A stretch of DNA of 64,000 bases from Ischnura elegans (lineage: Eukaryota; Arthropoda; Insecta; Odonata; Coenagrionidae): NCBI RefSeq assembly GCF_921293095.1, contig NC_060246.1, positions 84,689,030 through 84,753,029 of the forward strand, in the 5' to 3' direction. The notes beneath the pieces are model-generated. The model did not search any database and had not been told where the DNA came from. It saw only the letters and a program-made list of their open reading frames with translations. A program made the position numbers and the translations under genes. Below are positions 23,201 through 32,649 of this stretch, piece by piece; position 1 is the first letter of the stretch; each line of letters starts with the position of its first letter.

Positions 23201-26200
23201 AAAATAGGGAAGTTATAACTAGGAAAGAGAAAAAACTGCAAAAAGAAAAGTCTTAGCCCACAAAAACCAGTGACGCCCACATGTATCACATAAATGTCAT
23301 AAGGTGTCAAAGAAAGTCAACATTTTTACATGAAATCGCAAATGTAGAATTTATCTCAAAATTTTGCTCGAAAGACATATTGGTTTGATGGTGCACTTCA
23401 AAAACATTGGGTTTCCTTTACAATGCGTACATGGAAGAACATGAAGGTGGAATTTAGTGTGTACTCCTCTCATCAACCTATGAACTTAACATTAATTAAT
23501 ATACACAAAAGCAAACACAGATTCACATGACTTAAGTTTTTGGACATAATAAAGACATTTGGACTTAAGTTTTTGGACATAAAAATAACATGACATGATA
23601 ATCATATCACAAACAATCATCCAAATTTAAGACAACATTTTATGCCATTTACATTAGCCACCAAAGTAATCCCTGGATTTCAGGGACATTTTGAAAGACC
23701 TCTCACCATTAGCGACTGAAACATAAGACTCATGACACAACAATAATTGGCTCCAATTGACCAAATACTTAAGCATACTCAATGGCCAATCTTAACTGCC
23801 AAGACTATCAATAGTAAAAAAAACTCTCATAACCTGTAGATATTGACTATAATCATAGTAAGCATGCAAAAAGGATGAAATACAATCACCTACTATCAAA
23901 TAAAGGTGCAGCCACTATTGAGCTAGATATTAGAGCACTGCACCCTTGAGTCTGAATTCTTAGGGCTACATTTTCTTTTTAGGATGCAACTGTAGTGCGA
24001 GGAGTCCTTCATATATGGGTGGTTGAGGGCACACTATAAGGCAAAAATTTTGCAGTAAAATATAACATTTTAATCTTGCCAGGAGCCCTTCATAAATGGA
24101 TTAATGCATGTGTGTTTTTTGCACAAACTTCCCCAGTAAAAAAAGCAATTTTTCCATGCCTAATTTCCCCTCTGGTTCAACTTCTACAACTGAGGGGAGA
24201 TCCAAGGGGGTTCCTAAAGATTTATGGTGCACTGCAAGCTTTCAAAGAATGAGTCTCGAGCTGAGTGCACCTCTACCTGCCTGGCTTACCAAGGCAAGTG
24301 GGAGGGAGCAAGCCTTATGTACGTACATACGAGGTCTAAAACAGATTAGTGAAACTGACAGTGATGTAGGAGGTCTTTAACAGATTTTGGAATAGATATT
24401 AAATAAGTAGTTTTGATTCAATAACTTTAAATATTCACTATTTTATTAAAGATAACTGCACATAACAAGTGACTTTGCACATCTCGATCAGGACTGATGC
24501 ATAGTTAAATCACCTTTGGTTCAAAAGGTTTTTACTACAATTACATAATGATTACTAATTAACCCTCAGAAAGACTATGACTAATGAGTGTTTTTGTGAA
24601 AAGTAACATTAAATGGTTCCTAGTGTCAGTGGCGCAGCGAGGGGGGGTTTTGGGGGATAAACCACCCCCCAGAGCTCAGAAAATTTTAAGTTTGATCTAT
24701 TTTACTCAATTGAATTAATATTACCAACAGAAAAGTATAAGGACAGATAAAATATCCCTCAGAAAGCCGTAAACCTCACCATTTTGAAACAGTTATCTTA
24801 AAATTTTTCTGGGGAAGAGCCCCCGCACTTCTCACTTACCCTGGCGGGTATTCCATACCCCCAGGTCCTCCAGCATTAGTTGTGCCTGAAACCCCCCTAG
24901 TCTTAATTCCTTGCTGTGCCCCTGCCTGGTATGAAGTTTGAAAGACCAACCAGTGCCAGATCCAGAGGGCCTGTGGGCCCTAGCCCCCCCACCCCTCGGG
25001 TATCCAGTTCACACTAGATAAAATAGCAATTTCTTTTGGACCCCCACTACTGCTAGGACGTTACCCCCAAGGCCCCTCACTTAACCCCTATTGTCATGGA
25101 TCCACTACTGTGAACAAATGTCCAAGATTGATGTCCATCATGATAGTTACTCACTTACCAATTGAAGATTATGTATGGGACCCACATAGCAGTCATGTTT
25201 GATGAGGAGAAAAAAGATGCAAGCGAAACAATACATGAAGTTGAAAGATGATGAGAGATGAAAGAAAGCCCACATATAAAACTCGACTTCCAAATACGAC
25301 CCACTCATAGTATTTAAAAATTCATCCGACCGTAAAATTAAATTAAATTTTATTTTATTTAACACTAAGCGCAACGTCTCACCAGAATTTCTTATGGCTT
25401 AAACACATGGATTTACATCGGCTACAAAATGATTTGTGAACGTCTGCACTCTTACTCTAATTTCATTAAATCATCATAATACTATTGCCTAATTAAATAC
25501 ATGTTTGCTCACTATTATTTCATTTATAGTAAAAAAAGTCAAAGAAAACTAAAACACAAAAGTGGGTATTAAAATGGTAAATTTTAAGTGAAGACGGAAA
25601 AACTTCCCACGATTTTCGTTTAAAGACGGAAGATGGAAGGACAAATGGACATCATATATAAATCAACATCAAATGAGGGCCCTGGAGTTAATTATAATTG
25701 GAAAAAGTGATGAATGACATAAAAGATTAAACAATGACTGAAGAGTGAGCTGATGGGAAACAGTGGAGACCTGCATCAAAGCATTCTTTGGATTGCTGAT
25801 CACTGGTGATGACACAGCCTGCATTGGCTCTACATTACCTATGTATTGTGCACATTTCTTCCTTTATTGCATTTACTCAAGATACTAAATGCCCACGAGA
25901 AAACCCTTAAAGAGCAAGGAACAATTCAATTTTGAGCGAGCTAAAAATTTTCGAGGACATGGAAGCACGAAGCTGGTACATAAATTGTTTCGTGGAAATA
26001 AGATTTTTAAGGAATGGGATGCATACAACCCTCAATTGGACAGAGGAAGTAGTACTGCAGGAAAGGTTTAAAGATGATGCTCACATTACAAGATTTTCAC
26101 TGAGAAAGTAATAGGCATTGAATTTCCACAGATATTAAAGCAGGTCAGCGGTCAGTTCAGGCACTGAGAGGGGTGAAAGTAGCGAGGATTTTAAAATAAG

Positions 26201-28845
26201 ATACCAAGTATATTATGATGTAATGATGAAGCCATTTCTGCTAGTAAATAGCATTGCATCAATATTAAAGATTCAGAATCAGAAAATTAGATATTTACTA
26301 TGAATGTAAGTAAATGTGAATTTAAGTTAAAGAATGGATGAATGCAACAAAATTTCCCTTTCTTGAATATTTACTCCCCCCCCCCCCCCCAGCATAACTA
26401 ACTAAAAGGCAGACGAAGGATTTCTTTTAAACACTAAGTCGCAACTTTTTTGAGCAAAAAATTCTATATGTGATACTGCACGTCTGAGTATCTCCAATCA
26501 TAAACTCCATTGTTTTCCTTCTTGCTATGGTGGCTAATTCAATGCTGGGTATTTTTAACTGCAAAAATCATGTTCATAGGCGGATCCAGGGGGGGGGCAC
26601 GTGCCCCCCCCAGACCCTTAAAAATATGCTAGATTTTTAATACGGTCCCATTATCATTTCGTTCGTTTTGTATGACTAAGTATCCTTGTGCCCCCCCCTG
26701 AACAAAATCCTGGATACGGCCTTGCTTGTGCCCCTCCCAGAAAGAAATCCTGGATCCGCCCCTGATCATGTTTACCAAAATTTTATGAGGTAAGATAAAT
26801 TTACGAAATTTTATGGATGAAAATGATTAATTCATGAATTTTAGGTACTTAGATTGGTATAAGCCCAGAATATTTATTTCACCCAGAATTGTATTAAAGT
26901 TTAGAATTTTTCTTGAAATGGGCATGCTCATTCAATGTATTTCTTAGTGTATTTACCAGGTAAAATATTGAATTCACCCTTCAATAGTGATTCCCCAATT
27001 AAAACAATACCACCAACACGTGGGGCAAAAGCATTCTCAGCTAATTTATGGATATATGTATGTGATATTTGGATATGCTTAAACTAACAATTTCAATAAA
27101 CCTAGCTCAACAAGTCAGGGTTTTTGTTTTTGAAGGCAAAGATTTTCTTATTGATTTATTCAATGAAAACGTCAAATTCTTCAATTTCTGCTTTCACAGT
27201 TCAAGATTATAGAATGGGCAAACAGTTTTATCTCTAAACACTGCACAAAATGGTTCATGATATAAGAGACATGAATGTCTCCAATTGCCAATGGTGGCTT
27301 TTGGTGTTGGCAAAAGTAAAGACAGAAATGGGCCATATTTTCTAGCACAGCAGAAATCCACACCTAAAAGTCACATGAGAAAAATTTTGCTTTGATAATT
27401 TTATTTCAGGTACTTGATGGTAGAGGGGAATGAAAAAGTTTCGGTGTTACACAAAGAAAATAACTATAAATGAGTATGTTTTCCAGAGAGGCATTTGGAG
27501 AATGCCTACAGATTTAACCAGCTTTAAAAGTAATGATGGAGATAACACAGAATAAAACATGATCTTGGGAAACTTTGTGGTATTCCGTCACATAATTTAT
27601 TCAGTGAGGAAACTTTTACTAAACCACATAAATACGGGTGGTTAACCACCTGATGATGAATCTAAGATGTTGAAATCCGGGTCGTGTTCAAGTGTCATTT
27701 ACGTGGTTTAATAAAAGTTTCTTCACTGCATAAATTTTAGAGATAACACAGCCAACATCCCCATGAAAATCAGAGATCACAGGGCTACATGACTTTATCT
27801 CCAGAATTAATGTTAAACATTAGCATCAAGGCCCAGCAAAGATGCATATCATCCAACAGAATATTTTATACTAGTTCCCCATACCTAACATCGAGGGTAC
27901 TAAGGGTGAGTACATAAATCAAAAGGGTCGAAATAAATGGTAGCTTACTAAGAACAGATCTTAAACACCTTTCTAAGGTCTTAAACACCTTTCACTGAGG
28001 TGCAATCGGTATCATACTTCATTCTTTGGTTGCTATTCTGCACTTGGTGGCATCTAACGTCCAAGATAGCTTTTTCTTGAACGAATGTATAGGACTTGGT
28101 CTTAACATGAATAGAAAAGTTAAACGTTAGCATAGATTAGAACTCATTCATGATGTATTCCATCATTATTTTCGAAAACCCCAGCAGTTTACCTGTGAGG
28201 CACCCTATGTAGCAGAATGAATAATGAAATAAATCCATAAAACCAATTGGTTTTTTCAGACTTTCATGAACTAATTCATTTCCTTTGTTCTTATCGATGG
28301 CTTCACGGGCATCATGCACTTCAAAAGCCAGACCAACAACCTGAAGTAAAATCAAAATAATTAAAATGAGTAGCAGACGAAAAAATTGAAATAATTTCCA
28401 AGAAGAATGCACGTATTTCTTCACCTTAAGCGTCAGCATCATTTGAACAGCATTGGTATGTGCTGGGGGATATTCAATTCCGAAATATACAGTGGTGCGG
28501 AAAAAAATCAAGTACAAGAACGACACGACGAAGCTTACTATGTGACAATACCTACATGATTTAAAATAATGAAATGAATATTGTGATTCAACAGTAAGTA
28601 CATAGTTCATACAATTCACAACATTCTTACTTGTAATGGACCCGCGTAATGATAACTGCATTAATTAATACACACAAAATTGGATGAATAATGTGGTTTC
28701 CCGACACTGCATGTATTAATGCAAGACCGAAAATCGTAGATATCCATTTCCTATGATAAACGTCTTCAAAGAACGTTCGGTAAAAATGGCCAAATACTAT
28801 GCACAATAAGAGAAGTCCGATATATATAACGTCGTCACTATCCAT
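20224..28845 (-). CDS. MBOAT7: MBOAT7 (lysophosphatidylinositol acyltransferase), complete
   Basis: MBOAT7/LPIAT1 (fly farjavit) is a multi-pass ER membrane enzyme that moves arachidonoyl-type chains from acyl-CoA to lysophosphatidylinositol in the Lands cycle. Exons, minus strand: 28845-28631, 28551-28425, 28340-28193, 23119-22968, 22528-22317, 22013-21834, 20746-20608 and 20433-20224. All have GT-AG borders, one frame and 1383 nt, giving 460 residues (human about 472). Hallmarks: THTNAVQ-like HTNAVQMMLTLK (exon 2), CYIGCLTGPYYRYRTYWDML across exons 3-4, ECVCTMAGLGAYPVA (exon 5), CWNMTVQYWLA with the family Asn at residue 324 (exon 6), and SSLWHGVYAGYYL with the catalytic His at 357 (exon 7). 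The tail is lysine/arginine rich (KRRKRLRPKQE). The homologues MBOAT1/2/5 differ in these blocks. The first ATG of an open exon is taken as the start. Intron 3 is 5.07 kb and loaded with MITEs; the others are 79-1087 bp. I see no damage. Confidence 0.95.
23530..23590. repeat. Short tandem duplication in MBOAT7 intron 3
   Basis: The phrase ACTTAAGTTTTTGGACATAA occurs twice in direct orientation about 33 bases apart. This is probably slippage. Confidence 0.6.
24627..24924. mobile_element. hAT-type MITE in MBOAT7 intron 3
   Basis: The ends CAGTGGCGCAGCGAGGGG and TTGCTGTGCCCCTG belong to the same family as 18062-18355 and share internal blocks (CCCTCAGAAAGCCGTAAA, GGCGGGTATTCCATACCCC). The flanking octamers CCTAGTGT (24619-24626) and CCTGGTAT (24925-24932) agree at 6 of 8 positions, consistent with an old 8-bp duplication. 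Confidence 0.75.
24951..25110. mobile_element. Small hAT-like MITE candidate in MBOAT7 intron 3
   Basis: The ends CAGTGCCAGATCCAGAGG and CATGGATCCACTACTG form an imperfect inverted pair of the CAG...CTG form usual for hAT elements. It begins 26 bases after the previous MITE. The outside octamers AGACCAAC and TGAACAAA match only weakly, so no duplication is claimed. Confidence 0.45.
25147..26574. other. MBOAT7 intron 3, no further feature recognised
   Basis: Only short chance frames are present (for example 25889-26071). A poly-C run lies at 26377-26390. I see no exon-like segment on either strand. Confidence 0.4.
26575..26764. mobile_element. hAT-type MITE with perfect 8-bp target duplication
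   Basis: The ends CATAGGCGGATCCAGGGG and CCTGGATCCGCCCCTG are nearly perfect inverted repeats. ATCATGTT lies directly outside both ends (26567-26574 and 26765-26772). Internally a second, similar end (CCTGGATACGGCC) precedes the true right end, suggesting an internal duplication or a nested relative. Family members here: 35190-35388, 42493-42755, 52815-53075. Confidence 0.9.
27602..27728 (+). repeat. Inverted repeat enclosing a hammerhead-like motif
   Basis: The left arm 27602-27633 (CAGTGAGGAAACTTTTACTA...) pairs with the right arm 27697-27728, about 28 of 32 positions. Between them is a hairpin GGTGG-TTAA-CCACC, then CTGATGA (27650-27656), a short weak stem, GAAA (27672-27675), and GTC (27681-27683) in CCGGGTCGTG. 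CUGAUGA, GAAA and GUC in this order and spacing are the conserved core of hammerhead ribozymes, which are common in Penelope-like terminal repeats. Stem II pairing is poor by eye, so activity is not claimed. Confidence 0.45.
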
Positions 28846-30187
28846 TATATTCTTTTCATATCACAAATTATTTCTTAAAAAACAGCTTAGCAAGCTTTTT
28901 TAACTTTTCCCTTGCCCTCCACCTTTACAAACGCCATAAACATGACCAACGCAGAGAGTTAGATATCACTGCTAACCCTGCCAACCAATGATAATTGCAT
29001 AAGCCGGCAGATCAAACCGAGAGAAAGTTCCAGCCAAAAAATATAGATGGCGTAAAAGCCAACGGAATGATGAATTTTCTCATGTGTTAATTGAATGCAA
29101 GGGCCACTCTTTTTATTTACATAGGCAAGTGGATTGTGCATCAGAATTACTCTAAATTGCTACCATAAAATTCTTTCTGAAGAAAACTCTTCCCGGTGCG
29201 TTCCGAATTTCAAGGTCCTAAATTTGCCGCGCTCTTCAAACTCAGTTAAATGTAACTTCTTTAGACAAAAAGTAGGTTAGATCATGATTTGCAGGAGTTT
29301 CATTAAATTTTGAAAATCAGACGAAAGGGAATTCTTTTAAAACTGAAAGACATAAAAAGGCATTGTAATGTGTGAAATAGGAAAGCAATTCTACTGTATA
29401 ATTTGGTCTTTGGGTGTTCATGATAAGGATAGAAAACCGTGGAATAATTAAGCGAAAAACCATGATATGCAACTAAACATGTAGAAGATCAGCCTATACA
29501 AAAATGTGATTGAAAACATAGTTTCACGTCCGCAAATGATATTAGTATCGACAATGCATTCAACCCCGAATGCGGAAATTTTGCTGAAGCAGGATTTACC
29601 ATACGTGCACTATAGCGTTTAAGGACGCGAAACCGATTACGACTCGAAATTGATAAACATATATTTGACAGAAGTAAACTAGCATCTCCATGTATGTTCG
29701 TAATTAATATACCTATTAAACCAAAAAATGGCCCTGAAAGGGTTGACACGAGTACCTGACCTAATCACCTAAATTCAATGCCCAAAATGTTCTAGGCACA
29801 TATTTATCTCTTCCAAGGCAAAATATAACGAAATCAAAATACACACGTTTATAAAAAGTTTTGAGATCAAAGTCAAAAGATAGAGTCCCGTTTTGCATCA
29901 GAGTATTCACATTCAATATTTTTATTTTATTCTTTATCTTTCATTGTAAATCACTGGCGTCGAGAAGCGAATGACTGAGGGGGATAGAAACGGAATCGTA
30001 AATACGAGGCAGGAGAGGAGGACCTAAATACCATAAAATAAAATGTCACGTATAAAGGCGTCGATATTCTAACACTTCACCTCCCTCCATCAGATCCTTG
30101 CGGGGTTTCCAGATGTAAATGTGATTAAGTGACACCGAGAAGTGAAATCAAATTATAGAACCGGCGAAAAGGTTAATGCTTTGGGAA
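28846..30187. other. Region upstream of MBOAT7, no other gene seen
   Basis: This contains the presumed MBOAT7 promoter (immediately above 28845, minus strand). It has no clear TATA box and no CpG island. Remaining frames are short. Confidence 0.4.
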
Positions 30188-30550
30188 AATAGGGTAGTTT
30201 CCTTCATCAAAGAAAACGAAAGGCATTGATTGCGATTCGTTACCCACCATTAGTGTATTCATAATACACAAATTATTTGGTTTTTGAAATACCGGTTTAG
30301 ACGAATGGCAAGGGTGAAATTTTATCCTCATTTGAAAAAGGCCAGATTGGCGCCCATGCGATTCCACTCCACGTGACGTCACAGGGACCTAGTTTCTACA
30401 CGAGAGGATAGGAGTTATACATCGTCTGAGGTTACCAATGCATGCATGAGGCACAGAGCTCAGGGAAACATGTCTTAATAATCACCTATTAAAACTGGCT
30501 AAGGTCGGAAAGTTTTCTTCGTTTGATAAGGTATTAATAAACCTTTTTTA
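30188..30550. repeat. Dispersed repeat, copy 1
   Basis: About 360 bases starting AATAGGGTAGTTTCCTTCAT, closely similar in the same orientation to 63633-64000. Both copies carry a palindromic CRE-like core (CACGTGACGTCACAGGGACC) and the phrase TACCAATGCATGCATGAGGC. Neither terminal inverted repeats nor coding capacity is evident; the same 69-codon frame seen in both copies is best taken as a by-product of the shared repeat. The family is unknown to me. Confidence 0.8.
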
Positions 30551-31039
30551 AGCCAAGCGCTACCAGCCAGCAAGGTACTCAGCTACCCGCTAGCATCCTG
30601 CGTCCTATCAGCGCTCAGAGCCTCGATCAAGGTCACCTCACAAGGCGGGAGGGGGAACCAGAAATGCGTCGCACCAACTTTTTCCCATCATTCCTACTTA
30701 CGCTTCGCGTTTTCGCGCGCTTGAAATTTTTCACTTTTCATTTAATCGCGAAAAATAGATAGGTATCGTCATTTAAAATTCTAAAAGCGTGAAATACGTA
30801 CTCCAGGAGTAATAATCTTTCGATTTAGGCAATAAAAAAATAATAGGAAACCACCCTATTATCGAGTTGATATTTGTACGAAAATGCATAATTTTGAAAC
30901 AGCTGAGCATTCTAATACCTTCTCTCGTTACATTGAAATTTTTAAAACTTAAAAATATACGGATAATAAACACCGTTAAGCAGCAGAAAAAAACATGTAT
31001 GAGGGCGTGAGAAGCCAAGGTATACAAGTAAGGATGTTA
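30551..31039. other. Intergenic, no gene seen
   Basis: AT-rich sequence with short frames only. Confidence 0.45.
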
Positions 31040-31700
31040 AGTGAAACGAAATGGAAATGCTTCGTTACGACCCTGAGAGAAACGAAAATGCGAGGCCTAG
31101 GTTTATTTCATTCCCGCACGAAATTAAAATAACCAAGGAGTTTAGTTTCGACCCGGGACGCAACTCCCGGGAAACTAAATTAAACGAAATTCCGCTGCTC
31201 ATAGTTATGTTTCGATCCCAAAAGTTGAGTGGAGGGGGATAAGAGAAAATAATTTCGACCCATTAAGTTTGACATACGTGTGGAGAGGTTAAAACATTGA
31301 GCTTATAAATCGAATGGCCAGTTTGCGTTCACCGTTCTCCCATTAGTGGTTAAAATATGAGTGCCCCGTGCATCTAATGGCGGTAGGACGAGCCCCTACT
31401 TCATTCAGCGATATTTTATACTCGGTGTGTGGGTGGAAACTAAACCGTTCGAAGGTGAAGCACGTGGTCCCTCCGGTGCAAAAAATTATCTGCGTTTCGT
31501 TTCGTTCAAGAGTTTTACTTTCAAATCTCGAATCTCGACCCGAAGTAGTTTTGACTCCGATTTCGTTCCGACCCTGAGTTTAGCTCCCTGGGTTTTGATC
31601 TATTTCGTTTCGTTTCTACATTTCGCTCCGGGGAACGGAACTATTGAAATTTTACTAGTTTTGACAGACCGTGGTTTTGACTTACGTTTAGTTTCTGTTG
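31040..31700. other. Unusual stretch rich in TTTCGTT/CGACCC motifs
   Basis: Variants of TTTCGTTTCG, AACGAAA and CGACCC(T/G)GAG recur on both strands. A clean hairpin lies at 31141-31181: TTTAGTTTC and CCCGGG pair with CCCGGG and AAACTAAA around ACGCAACT. A 118-codon frame (31361-31717) follows from this composition and resembles no protein I know. It could be a decayed satellite or foldback element. Confidence 0.4.
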
Positions 31701-31902
31701 CCATCCGGTACAAGTGATTTTTTTTCTCAACAGAGATAGGTAAAGTTAATTGTTAGAAGAAATACACAAAAATTGGTTGCCAAGGGATTCGAGTGAGTCT
31801 CAGTTCTGTGCTGATATCGAGTGGAAATCAAATGCACTATATCAAATATATCTAATTCATCTCGTTTGTTTTATATACTTAATTTCTGTACCTAACAGTG
31901 TA

Positions 31903-32503
31903 CGAGATGTGTGAGAAAAGTAATGAGACTGGCAATACTGAGGGCGAACTGTCAGCGTTGTGTCTATCGTCCTGTGATAGACCGATTTTTTCATCTCTAC
32001 GGAGGAGACAGAAGGTATGGATGGGAGGATCAGTGACGCAGCGAGGCGGGGGTAAACCCCCCCCCCCAGAGCTTAGAGAAATTTTTAAGTTTAATCCATT
32101 TTACTTAAGGGATTAGTATTACTTATAGAGTAGTGTTAGGATTAATCAAATATCCCTTAGAAAGCCGTATAACTCGCCATTTTGAACCATTAATCTTAAA
32201 AATTCTTCTGGTGGAGGGCCCCCGCAACTCTCACTTACCCTGGCGGGTATGCAATATTTTCACACCCCTAAGTATTAGTTGCGCCTAATCCCCCCCTTGC
32301 CTTAATTCTTAGCTGCGACCAGTTAAAAGCCATGCATTTCAAGACTTCCAGCCGCCGCTTCTACCAAGAGTGGGAATAACTCCTCCGCCGGTATATAGCT
32401 GCCTAAGGGAACTAGTTTGAGGAGGATAATATTATTTTTTGAAAAAAAAACAATAACTTCAGTGAGTAAAAAATCAGTCTCATTACTTTTCTAACACACC
32501 TCG
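31903..32503. mobile_element. mariner deletion derivative carrying a nested hAT MITE
   Basis: The left end CGAGATGTGTGAGAAAAGTA and the right end, read inverted, CGAGGTGTGTTAGAAAAGTA continue to match through ATGAGACTG (about 27 of 29). TA precedes the left end; TT follows the right end, where TA would be expected. The right interior (about 32340-32430) resembles the untranslated flank of full mariner elements, with no transposase left. A hAT MITE (32031-32322) occupies the middle. Confidence 0.65.
32031..32322. mobile_element. hAT-type MITE nested in the mariner remnant
   Basis: It starts CAGTGACGCAGCGAGGCG and ends near TTAGCTGCGACCAG. The interior matches 18062-18355 and 24627-24924 (CAGAGCTTAGAGAAATTTTT, AGAAAGCCGTATAACTCGCC, CTGGCGGGTATGCAAT). 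The octamers outside do not match, so the target duplication is lost or the end is altered. Confidence 0.7.
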
Positions 32504-32649
32504 TTAGAAAAAATAAATCACTTGTACCCCTTGGCTTCCAAACCACTCATATGTCATACTTTTTGAAGATAATACTTTAGCATTGGCGATTGAGAAAATA
32601 CTGTAGCAGTACCTGTGTGTGATGTGGGCGTCGCAGGGTGTCAGGCTGT

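Noticed and set aside
28137-28661. One continuous 174-codon frame over the 5' MBOAT7 exons
   Set aside because: It reads through introns 1 and 2; the spliced exons give the correct protein.
31698-32540. Outer inverted repeat (TACAAGTGATTT...) around the mariner remnant as a larger transposon
   Set aside because: The match is only about 20 bases with an uneven interior and no target duplication. It may be coincidence or older debris.
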